DNA from: Gemmatimonadota bacterium
GTDB lineage: Bacteria > Gemmatimonadota > Gemmatimonadetes > Longimicrobiales > Longimicrobiaceae
Assembly (NCBI GenBank): GCA_031260285.1
Contig: JAIRKD010000089.1
Span: forward strand, 1-39,151
Reading direction: 5' to 3'
DNA length: 39,151 nt
The translations under genes and the position numbers were made by a program. Shown one piece after another: positions 25,737-33,664 of this stretch. Position 1 is the stretch's first letter; each line of letters opens with the position of its first letter. Under the pieces are notes generated by a model. That model was given only the letters and a program-made list of their open reading frames with translations, searched no databases and was not told the origin of the DNA.

Positions 25737-26320
25737 TACCTGACCTCGGGCGGAACCGTTGTGATCGAACCGGCTGTAATCGCGAACTCACCGCGACGGT
25801 TACGAGCCCAGGCCGCCTCGTTCGAGGCCTGAACGGCCGGACGCTCTTCGCCATAGCTGATGGTCGAGAGCCGTCCCTGCGGAATGCCGAAGCCCACAAG
25901 GAAGGTACGGATCGACTCAGCACGACGCTGACCGAGCGCAAGGTTGTACTCTGTCGAGCCGCGCTCGTCAGTGTGACCCTCGATCCGAAGCTCAAGGGAC
26001 GGGTTCGCCCGGAGAATCGCTGCCTTCTGACGAAGGATGTCCTCGGACGGAGCATCAAGCTGCGAGCTGTCGTACGCGAAGTAGACGATCGCGGTCAGTA
26101 CTTCCTGCGCACGGGCCATACGGGCACGCTCTTCCGCCTGTCGCGCGGCAAGTGCCTGCGCAGCCGCGATCGAATCGGCCCGGGCACGGGCTGCGGCTCC
26201 GTCGTCAACCGGAGGCCGCGCGGGTGCGGGTGCGGGAGCCTCCGCAATCGGAGGACAGCAGCTGCACCCCGCTACCGTGCCGGCGGCGAGCATGAGCGCA
26301 AATACGAGACGAGGCTTCAT
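25736..26320 (-). CDS. pal: Peptidoglycan-associated lipoprotein
   Basis: A 194-residue outer-membrane lipoprotein that binds peptidoglycan and the Tol complex. The lipobox is TVAGC, followed unusually by a Ser-Cys-Cys stretch, so more cysteines sit next to the lipid-modified one. A Pro/Ala-rich linker and an Ala/Arg-rich helix lead to an OmpA-like domain (about 85-190) with VYFAYDSSQLD, LRIEGHTDERGSTEYNLALGQRRAESIRTFL and ISYGEERP; the conserved Asp and Arg that hold diaminopimelate are present. Two ATGs are adjacent; the ribosome site GGAGGA touches the first, so the second (26320) has better spacing. It lies 70 bases after tolB across a hairpin and overlaps cpoB. Confidence 0.95.
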   Translation of the reverse strand: MKPRLVFALMLAAGTVAGCSCCPPIAEAPAPAPARPPVDDGAAARARADSIAAAQALAARQAEERARMARAQEVLTAIVYFAYDSSQLDAPSEDILRQKAAILRANPSLELRIEGHTDERGSTEYNLALGQRRAESIRTFLVGFGIPQGRLSTISYGEERPAVQASNEAAWARNRRGEFAITAGSITTVPPEVR

Positions 26321-26350
26321 CATTCCTCCAGAGAATTGAACGATGTGGCG

Positions 26351-26384
26351 CGGCGCGCCGGTGGGGCGACCCCTTTTGGTCGCC
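26351..26384 (-). other. Hairpins in the tolB-pal gap
   Basis: A perfect seven-pair stem GGCGACC / GGTCGCC with a six-base loop (26365-26384) begins seven bases after the tolB stop, next to a ten-base palindrome CGGCGCGCCG (26351-26360). No T-run follows on the minus strand, so it is more likely an mRNA-processing or stability structure than a terminator; it may raise pal and cpoB levels relative to tolB. Confidence 0.4.
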
Positions 26385-26390
26385 AGAGTT

Positions 26391-27731
26391 TTATCGTACC
26401 GCGGGGGACTGGGTCCTCAGCAACGCCGGCGACCATGCCGGCAGCCCGTAACCCACTCCCCTGAGAAGCGGCCGGATCCGGCCGCTCACCGTGTCCAGGA
26501 TGAACAATCCACCGCCGTCCCGGTCCCGGGATGACATCACAAGATGCCGCCCATCCGGACCCCAACTGGGGTCCTCATTCCACCATTCATTGGTAAGCAA
26601 CCTCCGGCTTCCATCCGCCAGGTCAACTACCACAATCTGATGAATATCATTAATCCGGGTATGGTATGCGATCTTTTCCCCCGTTGGAGCCCAGTCGGGA
26701 GAGGTATTATAACTCCGCACCCCATACGCATAATCCGAAACCAGCCTCGCATCGTTCCCGCCGACCGACATCACATAGATGTGCGGCTCACCCAGACGAT
26801 TCGACTCGAAGGCGAACCGGCGGCCGTCAGGCGAAAAACTCGGTGACAGCGAATCAGAACCCCGCCCCGTTGTCTGCCGCTGAACGCCCCCGCTCCGATC
26901 CCGACGGATCGTAGCAACCTCGGTATTCCCCGCCACCGAAGTCGCAAAAGCGATCAGCGATCCGTCCGGCGAGTAGTCCGGTGTGGCGTTCAGCCCATCC
27001 CGGTCAGAGATCACCCGGGTCCGACCGCTCGCCAGATCCATCTCATAAAGATACGGCACACCTGACGCATAGGACATGTACGCGATCTGACGCCCATCCG
27101 GCGCCCAGGCCGGGGAGAGCACGATAGAGCCATCGTTCGTCAACCGCTGAACGTTCTCTCCATCGTAATCAATCACGTACATCTCTTTCGCCCCCCGGGC
27201 CTGGAGCACAAAGGCAATCCTGCTTGACGCAGGGCCCGGTGTTCCGGTGGCCCAGCGGGTCACCTCGTCCGAAGCAGCATGCACCGCGAGCCGGAAGCCC
27301 GGATCTCCCTGGGCCGGAAGCGCAAAGGTGTACTCCCCTCTCACCCGGCCGTAAACCGCATCGTGCAGCACCAGACGCAACCGTGAACCGCTCGCGTCAC
27401 CCGGCGTCAGCTCGCCCTCCAGAACCCAGTCCGCCCCGCGTTCCTTCCAGAGCGAAAGGTTCACCGTCGCACCGGGAACCGCGCCTACTCCCGCATCCAG
27501 GAGCTCGAACCGGTCTCCGTAGTCCAGATCGCGCCGCACGATCCCGCTGACCGGCTGCGTCATCGCCTCCGCACCGGTCTGCGCCGCAAAGGGCAGGACC
27601 ACGAGTTTCGGAAGGTATTCCGGTTGATACCTGAGCCCCAGCCGCACACCCTCCGGCGGATTCTGGGCGAATAATAACGTGGGGAACAGCCCGAGGGCCA
27701 TAACCAATAAGGTGTTTCTTATCTGACGCAT
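26391..27731 (-). CDS. tolB: Tol-Pal system periplasmic protein TolB
   Basis: A 446-residue periplasmic beta-propeller protein. The ATG at 27731 opens a clear signal peptide (RQIRNTLLVMALGLFPTLLFA); a longer reading from a GTG at 27773 would put 14 residues in front of it. The N-terminal alpha/beta domain (about 35-160) contains LVVLPFAAQTG and RRDLDYGDRFELLD. The C-terminal part is a six-bladed propeller with repeated WAPDGRQIAY, YSPDGSLIAF, FSPDGRRFAFES, WAPTGEKIAYH and WGPDGRHLVMSS blades. TolB shuttles between Pal and the TolQRA motor. It follows the tolA-like gene by 56 bases; a moderate GGGGAAAAG lies before the ATG. Confidence 0.95.
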   Translation of the reverse strand: MRQIRNTLLVMALGLFPTLLFAQNPPEGVRLGLRYQPEYLPKLVVLPFAAQTGAEAMTQPVSGIVRRDLDYGDRFELLDAGVGAVPGATVNLSLWKERGADWVLEGELTPGDASGSRLRLVLHDAVYGRVRGEYTFALPAQGDPGFRLAVHAASDEVTRWATGTPGPASSRIAFVLQARGAKEMYVIDYDGENVQRLTNDGSIVLSPAWAPDGRQIAYMSYASGVPYLYEMDLASGRTRVISDRDGLNATPDYSPDGSLIAFATSVAGNTEVATIRRDRSGGVQRQTTGRGSDSLSPSFSPDGRRFAFESNRLGEPHIYVMSVGGNDARLVSDYAYGVRSYNTSPDWAPTGEKIAYHTRINDIHQIVVVDLADGSRRLLTNEWWNEDPSWGPDGRHLVMSSRDRDGGGLFILDTVSGRIRPLLRGVGYGLPAWSPALLRTQSPAVR

Positions 27732-27787
27732 CTTTTCCCCGGGTCGGATATCACGGCAAGGGCGGATCGCCACGTAACTTTCACTGC

Positions 27788-28555
27788 TTATCGATCGGGA
27801 TGAAAGTAGAAGCTCACGGGGAGCTGATCTACCTGGAATTCTCTTGGCAGCGGACCGAAAGCCTGATTCCGGCCCGCCTGCTCAACGGCTTCCAGTACAG
27901 CCACGCGGAAGGAGGCTCCTCCCGTGCTGCTGACCAGTCGAATACCTGAAACAGAACCATCCCGGTGAATCACAAAATATACCTCTGCCTCACCACCGCT
28001 CGGACTCCGGAAGTACCGGTCGATCTGCAGGATGATGTTATTGCAATAGTTATCGGACGGGCACTGAACCCCCTGCAGACGCAGGTTCAGGTTATCCCCA
28101 CCCGGCGACGACGGATCCGGATTGGAACCCGTCGACTGTCGACCCGCCTGAGCCGCCGGCGGAGCGGCAGGAGGCGGTGCCGCTGATGGCCGCGCGGGTG
28201 CCGGAGCCGGAGCGGGCGCTGGAGCCGGCCGCGGAGGAGCCGGTGCCGGTGCAGGCCGCGCGGGTGCCGGAGCCGGCCTCGGAGGAGGAGGCGGCGGCGG
28301 AGGTGGAGGCGGCGGCGCGGGAGCAGGGGTTGGCTCCGGCGTTTTCTCCGGCTCCGGTACAGCCACCTGCCCTGAACGACGCGGACCCTGAGCCTGCGGC
28401 GGCGGCGAAATGATATTCACCGCGTACACCCGCATCGGAGGCGGACGCTCCGGACGCCGCCCGGCCAGAACGAAGGCTCCTGCCAGAAGACTGACGTGAG
28501 CAACAATCGACAGCAGGAGCGCAAACCTCAATCCCCCATCAGCCCTGCGAGTCAC
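27788..28555 (-). CDS. tolA: TolA/TonB-like energy transducer
   Basis: A 255-residue inner-membrane protein with a short cytoplasmic start, one membrane helix (residues 11-31) carrying the S-x3-H pair (S16, H20) that contacts TolQ/R in TolA and TonB, a Pro/Ala-rich spacer (about 50-140, including a run of twelve Pro), and a C-terminal TonB/TolA-like domain (about 155-255) with a likely disulphide between C165 and C171 (CPSDNYC). The gene position between tolR and tolB says TolA, but the spacer is Pro-rich as in TonB rather than the long alpha-helix of E. coli TolA. The start is GTG, overlapping the tolR stop by four bases (GTGA). Confidence 0.85.
   Translation of the reverse strand: MTRRADGGLRFALLLSIVAHVSLLAGAFVLAGRRPERPPPMRVYAVNIISPPPQAQGPRRSGQVAVPEPEKTPEPTPAPAPPPPPPPPPPPPRPAPAPARPAPAPAPPRPAPAPAPAPAPARPSAAPPPAAPPAAQAGRQSTGSNPDPSSPGGDNLNLRLQGVQCPSDNYCNNIILQIDRYFRSPSGGEAEVYFVIHRDGSVSGIRLVSSTGGASFRVAVLEAVEQAGRNQAFGPLPREFQVDQLPVSFYFHPDR
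28150..28345. repeat. Low-complexity coding repeat (Pro/Ala linker)
   Basis: Within the tolA-like gene, GGTGCCGGAGCCGG-type units and GGAGG/GGCGG triplets repeat many times and encode alternating Pro-Ala and poly-Pro. Such stretches change length readily by slippage, so the length here may differ between strains or be an assembly weak point. Confidence 0.7.
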
Positions 28556-28986
28556 CTGCGCGCTCCACTACCGGCAGGGTTCTCCGGATCAGCGACCAGA
28601 CCGACAGACGCGATATCCAGCGACTTCATCGCACCCAGAACCCGCAGAACGTTTCCGTACTCGATCCGCTCATCCGCCCGCAGATAGACAGCCGTAGCCT
28701 GCCGCTCGCGCACCGCATCCGTCAACGCGGGCTCGAACTCCTCCCAGGATGCACGCGCTTCACCGATATAGAGCCCACCATCCTGCGTCATCGAAACCAT
28801 GATCCCCTCGGGTGTCGCGATCGACTCCGCGCTCGCCCGCGGCACCTGCACTTCCACCCCACCAGCCATCATCGGCGCGGTAATCATGAAGATCACCAGA
28901 AGATTGAAGGCCAGATCGAGAAGTGCGGTCATGTTGATTTCCGAACTGACCTGGAGCGTATCCCGATGCCGTCTCCGTCTTCCCAT
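28552..28986 (-). CDS. tolR: TolR/ExbD-family proton channel subunit
   Basis: A 144-residue inner-membrane protein with one N-terminal helix (about 20-42) and a periplasmic domain (about 60-135). The key Asp for proton passage is D24 in TALLDLAFNLLVIFM. The basic start (GRRRRHR) sets the topology with the N-terminus inside. The C-terminal fold has VSMTQDGGLYIG and VYLRADERIEYGNVLRVLGAMKS, as in ExbD/TolR. With TolQ it forms the motor that turns proton flow into force on TolA. The ATG overlaps the tolQ stop (TGATG), and its own stop overlaps the tolA start. Confidence 0.93.
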   Translation of the reverse strand: MGRRRRHRDTLQVSSEINMTALLDLAFNLLVIFMITAPMMAGGVEVQVPRASAESIATPEGIMVSMTQDGGLYIGEARASWEEFEPALTDAVRERQATAVYLRADERIEYGNVLRVLGAMKSLDIASVGLVADPENPAGSGARR

Positions 28987-29708
28987 CAGACCTTGCCCTC
29001 ACGCGCGAGGGCTCCGATGAACTCGCTGGACAACCCTTCCAGTTCGCTGGTGAAGAACTGCAGCCGTCCGACATAATAGTTGTAACTGATCACCGCCGGA
29101 ATAGCGACAACTAGACCGGCGACAGTGCAGATCAGTGCCTGCGCGATACCCGGCGCAACCGCGGAGATATTCGCGGAACCGGCCTCGGCGACCCCGACAA
29201 ACGAGTTCATCACCCCCCAGACCGTGCCCAGCAGACCCAGCAGAGGAGCAACCGTGGCGATAATCGCGAGCCACTGGAGTCCGTTGGCTACCTGACCGCG
29301 CTCTTCATCCTCTTCCTTCTCCAGCACCATCCGCAGTGCTTCCAGCTGAACCGGGCTCAGGCCGGTGACCACAGCGCCCTCACGAAGCGCACCGGGACGG
29401 AGGTCCGAGAAGAAGTTGATACCCTTCCTGAAAATGCGGGTGAAGGGTGATTCCGGCAGGGAAAGAACGCCTCGGTAGGCATCTTCCAGCCGCTTCGAAT
29501 TATCCAGATGGTCCAGGAACCGGCTCGCCTGAGCCCAGAGCCGACCGAACTGGCGGTACTTCCAGACGATCACCGCCCACGACATCAAGGAGAAAACCGC
29601 GAGTACGAGCAGGATGAGCTTGGTTGACGGGGTGCCGTCAACGATCAGTCTCCAGGTTGTTTCGATTTCGCTGGGCGCGGTCTGTACAAGCGCCAGAGGC
29701 AGGCTCAC
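28986..29708 (-). CDS. tolQ: TolQ/ExbB-family proton channel subunit
   Basis: A 240-residue inner-membrane protein with three membrane helices (about 28-50, 145-168 and 182-206). The second and third carry the MotA/TolQ/ExbB signature: LQWLAIIATVAPLLGLLGTVWGVMNSF and then ISAVAPGIAQALICTVAGLVVAIPAV. The long cytoplasmic loop between helices 1 and 2 is charged. It forms the stator ring around TolR. The start is GTG; GGAAG lies about ten bases upstream. It follows hemA by 60 bases with no terminator between, so tol genes probably ride on the hemX-hemA transcript. The family is certain; TolQ rather than ExbB is chosen from the operon order. Confidence 0.93.
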   Translation of the reverse strand: MSLPLALVQTAPSEIETTWRLIVDGTPSTKLILLVLAVFSLMSWAVIVWKYRQFGRLWAQASRFLDHLDNSKRLEDAYRGVLSLPESPFTRIFRKGINFFSDLRPGALREGAVVTGLSPVQLEALRMVLEKEEDEERGQVANGLQWLAIIATVAPLLGLLGTVWGVMNSFVGVAEAGSANISAVAPGIAQALICTVAGLVVAIPAVISYNYYVGRLQFFTSELEGLSSEFIGALAREGKV

Positions 29709-29768
29709 GATTGTCTGCTTCCGTATCGTTGGTCGATGAATTGTCGGATGGAGGCGGAAACCAGCGTT

Positions 29769-31259
29769 CTACTCCGTCTCCATGGTAGATTGTTCCAATA
29801 CTTCAGCGGTTTCCTTCAAAATCGCGAGAGATCCGGCGGATTTGTCAGCAAACCCGGTCCGATCCTCCAGAGCTCCGGACAGACTGCCGGAGTTCACCGG
29901 TCCATCCGTCACGCCGGTATCCCGGTTGCTGGTATCCAGACTACTGACATCGGGCTCAGCACCGTTGTCGTCTTCAGCCAGCCCATCAAGTTCAAAGAGG
30001 TATCGCGCGGAATCAAGCACCGCGGTACCCCGACCATTCCCCGCCGCCTCGCGCAGCCGCACAGTGGGAGTGTGAAGCAGCTTGTTCAGCAGCGACCGGG
30101 TCATGGCTTCAACCTCGCTCCGGTCCTCGGCTGAGAGGTGGGAAAGGCGCCGCATCACCCGGTCAAGCTCGCCCTGGCGGAGCACTTCTCCCTTCTCGCG
30201 CAGGTCCCGGATGGTTGGCACCACAGCCAGCCCTGCGTACCAGTTCCAGTACTCCTCTCCGACTTCAGCGACAATCTCGTCTGCCCGCGGAACTTCGGAC
30301 CGGCGACGCTCCAGGCTGTCATCGATCACCTGCCGGAGGTCATCGATGTTATAAAGGAATACATTCGGCTCGTCACCAACAAGCGGCTCCACATCGCGCG
30401 GAATCGCAATATCGATGATACACAGCGGCCGTGAGGCGCCTTTCGGCATCGCCTTCCGGAACCGTTCAAGAGTGATCACCGGATGTGGTGCGGCGGTGGA
30501 GCAGATCACGATATCCACGCCATGGATCGCGCGCGGGAAGTCATCCCACGGCACTGCCTGCCCACCCCAGCGCCCGGCCATCTCAACGGCACGGGCGAAG
30601 GTGCGGTTGGTCACAATCGTTCCGCGAACCCCCTCCGAGCAGAGGAGTTCGAGCGTCACCTCACTCATCTCACCGGCACCCATCACCAGCGCGCGCCGTC
30701 CGCGCAGCGTGCCGAAGATCTTCTTCGCCAGCTCAACGGCGGCGGTGGAGATTGATGCTGCGCCCAGACCGACGTGTGTCTCGGTACGCACCCGGCCACC
30801 CACGCTCAGGGCCGTCTGGAAGAGCCGGTTGAGCATCGGCCCGACAACCGAACCGGTTAATCCGGGGGTCTGCCGCGAGACCTCGTAGGCCTCGCGCACC
30901 TGTCCCTGAATCTGCGGCTCACCAAGTACCATCGAATCGAGCCCGGCGGTCACCCGGAAGAGGTGCTGAACCGCCGCCCGATCCCGGTGCATGTAGAGGA
31001 ACCCGCTCAGCGACTCGGTCGGGACCGCGAGGCGATGAGAAAGTACTCCCCGGAACGCCGCCTCCGCGCGCTGCGCATCATCCGCGGCAACGTACAGCTC
31101 GGTACGGTTGCAGGTAGAGAGGAGTACCGCCTCGTTTGCGGCCCCGCTGTCCACCAGTCGCGAAACAACACCCGGAGCCTCGGACTGGCTCATGGAAAAA
31201 CGCTCACGGACCTCGATCGGCGCAGTCCGGTGGTTGGCCCCGATGACAATTATCGGCAT
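29769..31259 (-). CDS. hemA: Glutamyl-tRNA reductase with acidic C-terminal tail
   Basis: A 496-residue NADPH enzyme that reduces glutamyl-tRNA(Glu) to glutamate-1-semialdehyde, the first committed step of C5 haem synthesis. Catalytic Cys50 lies in LLSTCNRTELY; the N-terminus IVIGANHRTAPIEVRE, the LGEPQIQGQVREAY motif and the NADPH site VMGAGEMSEVTLELL are standard. The family is normally near 420-430 residues; about 70 extra residues follow the dimerisation region (after YLFELD), rich in Asp, Ser, Thr and Gly. It lies 41 bases after the hemX-like gene. Haem supply fits the cytochromes here. Start ATG at the exact conserved N-terminus. Confidence 0.96.
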   Translation of the reverse strand: MPIIVIGANHRTAPIEVRERFSMSQSEAPGVVSRLVDSGAANEAVLLSTCNRTELYVAADDAQRAEAAFRGVLSHRLAVPTESLSGFLYMHRDRAAVQHLFRVTAGLDSMVLGEPQIQGQVREAYEVSRQTPGLTGSVVGPMLNRLFQTALSVGGRVRTETHVGLGAASISTAAVELAKKIFGTLRGRRALVMGAGEMSEVTLELLCSEGVRGTIVTNRTFARAVEMAGRWGGQAVPWDDFPRAIHGVDIVICSTAAPHPVITLERFRKAMPKGASRPLCIIDIAIPRDVEPLVGDEPNVFLYNIDDLRQVIDDSLERRRSEVPRADEIVAEVGEEYWNWYAGLAVVPTIRDLREKGEVLRQGELDRVMRRLSHLSAEDRSEVEAMTRSLLNKLLHTPTVRLREAAGNGRGTAVLDSARYLFELDGLAEDDNGAEPDVSSLDTSNRDTGVTDGPVNSGSLSGALEDRTGFADKSAGSLAILKETAEVLEQSTMETE

Positions 31260-31299
31260 CGGCCCTCCACTGATTGCGTGCCCCGGCGTTCCATGGGTA

Positions 31300-32109
31300 T
31301 CACAGGAAGACTCCTTGCTGGCTCGCTCCGGCGCGCACGATCAGGTAGACGGCAACCACAACGAGGAAGCCGACCACACTGACAAACGCACCCCGCTCCC
31401 CCCGTCGCCCCCCACCCGCCCGCGCCATGATCGCGGTCAGGAGAACCACCCATGACATAAACGCCCATACAAGCTTCGCTGGCGCCGGGCTCGGGATGGA
31501 CGGGTTCGTGGTTGAACTCATCCAGGCCAGCCCGAGCATCAGCGCCAGCGTCAGAAACGGAAAGCCGAGCAGCAGTCCGCGCTGCCCCAGCCGGTCAAGC
31601 GTATCCAGCGGGGGAAAGAAGCGGAAGACCGCACCGAAACGCTTCCCCTTCAGCTCCCGGAACTGCATCAGGTACATGAGCCCGGCCGCAAAAGCGATGG
31701 TGAGGCCCACAAGCCCGATGAACGCAAAGACAATATGCAGCCCGAACCAGTTGAGTGACTGCCCGGAGGGCACGAGGCCAACAACAGCGGCAGTACCCGT
31801 CAGGACAGCGATCACCGGAGCCAGGACCAGCCCGACCGTGGACGCCTGCCCCAGCGTCGCTGCGATCAGCAGTCCAACTCCGGTAAGGAAGGCAAGCGTC
31901 GAGAGAGAGGGCCCGAGCCCCTCCAGCGGAAGCTGCGCCCACTCCGTGGTATACTCGGCAAGCGCGATGGCGTGAAGACACAGACCAAGCGCAATAATCC
32001 CGCACGCGATCACCGGAACCTGCCGTGTTTCCCGAACAAACGAGAAACCCAGCAGCGCACCGGCAATCCCGTACAGCATCACCGATCCGAAATGAAAGAC
32101 TCCGATCAT
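31300..32109 (-). CDS. HemX/CcsA-like membrane protein
   Basis: A 269-residue inner-membrane protein with about eight hydrophobic helices, of the cytochrome c assembly family (CcmC/CcsA/HemX, Pfam CytC_asm). The tryptophan-rich WGxxWxWD motif of haem-handling CcsA and CcmC is not visible, and the gene lies directly before hemA, so it resembles HemX, a membrane protein affecting HemA level, more than a ligase subunit. I chose the ATG at 32109: a GGAG lies six bases before it, and the promoter at 32182-32210 lies upstream of it; a longer GTG start at 32241 would run through the promoter. It is the first gene of the hemX-hemA-tol-pal unit. Confidence 0.8.
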   Translation of the reverse strand: MIGVFHFGSVMLYGIAGALLGFSFVRETRQVPVIACGIIALGLCLHAIALAEYTTEWAQLPLEGLGPSLSTLAFLTGVGLLIAATLGQASTVGLVLAPVIAVLTGTAAVVGLVPSGQSLNWFGLHIVFAFIGLVGLTIAFAAGLMYLMQFRELKGKRFGAVFRFFPPLDTLDRLGQRGLLLGFPFLTLALMLGLAWMSSTTNPSIPSPAPAKLVWAFMSWVVLLTAIMARAGGGRRGERGAFVSVVGFLVVVAVYLIVRAGASQQGVFL

Positions 32110-32181
32110 CGCCCGCTCCACCTTCTTCGCGTCAGAACTGACCGCACCCCGTTCTGGAGCCAAACCCCGATAGAATAAGAA

Positions 32182-32210
32182 GATATACCACAGGAGCGCA
32201 CCTCGGTCAA
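32182..32210 (-). promoter_or_regulatory. Sigma70-type promoter of the hemX-hemA-tol-pal unit
   Basis: On the minus strand: TTGACC, exactly 17 bases, then TATATC, both close to consensus. Transcription would start near 32175, leaving about 65 bases of leader before the hemX-like ATG. The 331-base gap 32110-32440 contains this promoter, the ssb terminator and nothing else I can recognise. Confidence 0.6.
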
Positions 32211-32367
32211 GGCTGTGGATGACCCCGCAACCCTCTCTCACATGGATAGTAAACTACAACCGGGTCTGAAGTTACGCGTATGAAGAAGCTACCACGAACC
32301 GGTGCTGATCCGGAGAAAAATCCGGAGCTTCCGCCGGAGGTTCCACGAATATGCTCACGGATACGGA

Positions 32368-32399
32368 AACCCCGGTGCGCTCAAGGGCTCACCGGGGTT
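32368..32399 (-). terminator. Hairpin terminator after ssb
   Basis: Perfect ten-pair stem AACCCCGGTG / CACCGGGGTT with a 12-base loop, about 40 bases after the ssb stop. On the minus strand the stem ends in GGGGTTT and then TCCGT, a short T-run, fitting a weak intrinsic terminator that separates ssb from the hemX promoter. Confidence 0.65.
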
Positions 32400-32440
32400 G
32401 ATCATCTCCGGAAAAGGGACGTTCCAGAGCTCAGAGGAGC

Positions 32441-32965
32441 TCAGAACGGGAGATCGTCGTCGCCCCCGTCGGGGAATTTGGTCGGGTAATCGTTGTAACT
32501 CGACTCTTTTGTTCCGGAACCGCCGGGACGGGAAGGAGCGCGGCTGCCACCCGACTCAGCGGTTGAGGGTCGACGGGAGCGCTCTCCACCACCATCCCCG
32601 GAGCCCGGTGCGCCTTCACGTCCGCCGAAGGTTACAATCTCGCGAGCGTTGATTTCGGTGGTGTAGCGGGTTCCGCCTTCCTTGGCCTCGTAGGATCGAT
32701 ACTGGATCTCCCCTTCAACGTAGGCCTTGTCTCCCTTGCGGAGAAAGCGCTCCACGATATCGGCGAGCTTTGCGCCCCTCTCACTATCCCAGGCAATGAC
32801 CCGGTGCCACTCGGTCTTTTCCTGAACCTGACCATTCCGATCCGTCCAGCGGCGGCTTGTCGCGAGAGAGAACTCTGCCACCTTGTTTCCGTTGCCGGTA
32901 GAGCGGATCTCGGGGTCATTCCCGAGGTTCCCGAGCAGGATAACCTTGTTGACGCTGAATGCCAC
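32441..32965 (-). CDS. ssb: Single-stranded DNA-binding protein
   Basis: A 174-residue protein that coats single-stranded DNA in replication, repair and recombination. An OB-fold covers residues about 4-112 (NKVILLGNLGNDPEIRSTGNGNKV-type opening, then WHRVIAW, AYVEGEIQYRSY and TTEINAREIVTFGG). A Gly/Ser/Arg-rich flexible tail follows, ending in DDDLPF, the acidic tip that recruits partner enzymes. The start is GTG, strongly supported by GGAGG six bases before it. It stands as a single gene between a terminator and the rimI end. A possible promoter lies 120-150 bases upstream. Confidence 0.97.
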   Translation of the reverse strand: MAFSVNKVILLGNLGNDPEIRSTGNGNKVAEFSLATSRRWTDRNGQVQEKTEWHRVIAWDSERGAKLADIVERFLRKGDKAYVEGEIQYRSYEAKEGGTRYTTEINAREIVTFGGREGAPGSGDGGGERSRRPSTAESGGSRAPSRPGGSGTKESSYNDYPTKFPDGGDDDLPF

Positions 32966-33073
32966 GATGACCTCCGAAATGGTTTATGTACGGGAATACA
33001 GAAGTTTCACCCGGCTTCGGGCAACGAGTCAGCGGCACCTGGAAAGTCCTGAACCGGTTCCTCCGCGGACTGT

Positions 33074-33117
33074 TTCCGGTACTCGCCATGAATACCGGAA
33101 CGTCCTGCGGCTTTCAA
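33074..33117 (-). promoter_or_regulatory. Possible ssb promoter overlapping a hairpin
   Basis: On the minus strand TTGAAA (33112-33117), 17 bases, then TATTCA (33089-33094), the -10 being weak. It overlaps an eight-pair inverted repeat TTCCGGTA / TACCGGAA (33074-33081 and 33093-33100), which could be an operator or an mRNA structure. Nothing else is seen between ssb and rimI. Confidence 0.25.
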
Positions 33118-33196
33118 CCGCATCAGCAACTTTTTCGATCCACGGGAGCAATCTAGGGGATAAGACGCGGATCAACCACAGCGGGTGACGGCACCG

Positions 33197-33664
33197 TCAA
33201 ATCAGGTCGCACCGCATCACAATTGCATCTTCACGGGGCTTGGCGTAGTAATCGCGGCGGCGTCCGATCGACTGAAAGCCGAGCCGCTCATAGAGGAGAC
33301 GGGCTCCGTTGTTCGAAACACGCACCTCAAGGAAGCAGACGCTGGCGCCGCGTTCCCGCACCCGTTCCAGCGAGGCGTTTATGAGCCGGGCTCCGATCCC
33401 CTTCCCTCGCTCCAGCGGGGTAACCGCGAGGTTTCCGAGTTCCGCCTGATCACCTACCGTCCAGGAGATTGCGTAGCCCACCAGCCAGCCTGTCACAGTG
33501 AGGCCGATGATATCCGTATCACCCCGGCGCATGAGACTCAGGAAGGTGGATTCCCTCCAGGGGGTACTGTACGACATGTTCTCGATCGCCAGAATTGCCG
33601 GCAGGTCAGAGAACGAGAGCGGACGGATGAGCCAGTCCGGATCCTTCTGATCAGCCGCGCTCAC
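33197..33664 (-). CDS. rimI: Ribosomal-protein-type N-acetyltransferase RimI
   Basis: A 155-residue GNAT acetyltransferase; RimI acetylates the N-terminal Ala of ribosomal protein S18 and can act on other proteins. The fold opens with IRPLSFSDLPAILAIEN, then SYSTPWRESTF, the acetyl-CoA site LERGKGIGARLI, and the C-terminal ARLLYERLGFQSIGRRRDYY. The start is GTG at 33664, overlapping the tsaB stop by four bases (GTGA); a longer start would sit inside tsaB. RimI is commonly next to the t6A genes, and this order (tsaE-tsaB-rimI) is typical. It is the last gene of the uvrB chain; there is no clear terminator after it. Confidence 0.93.
   Translation of the reverse strand: MSAADQKDPDWLIRPLSFSDLPAILAIENMSYSTPWRESTFLSLMRRGDTDIIGLTVTGWLVGYAISWTVGDQAELGNLAVTPLERGKGIGARLINASLERVRERGASVCFLEVRVSNNGARLLYERLGFQSIGRRRDYYAKPREDAIVMRCDLI

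Noticed and set aside
32110-32241. 44-residue extension of the HemX-like protein from a GTG
   Set aside because: It would begin upstream of a near-consensus promoter and lacks a ribosome site; the ATG at 32109 has a well spaced GGAG.
32280-32489. Small plus-strand open frame in the gap after ssb
   Set aside because: It runs through the terminator hairpin and into ssb antisense; no family or ribosome site.
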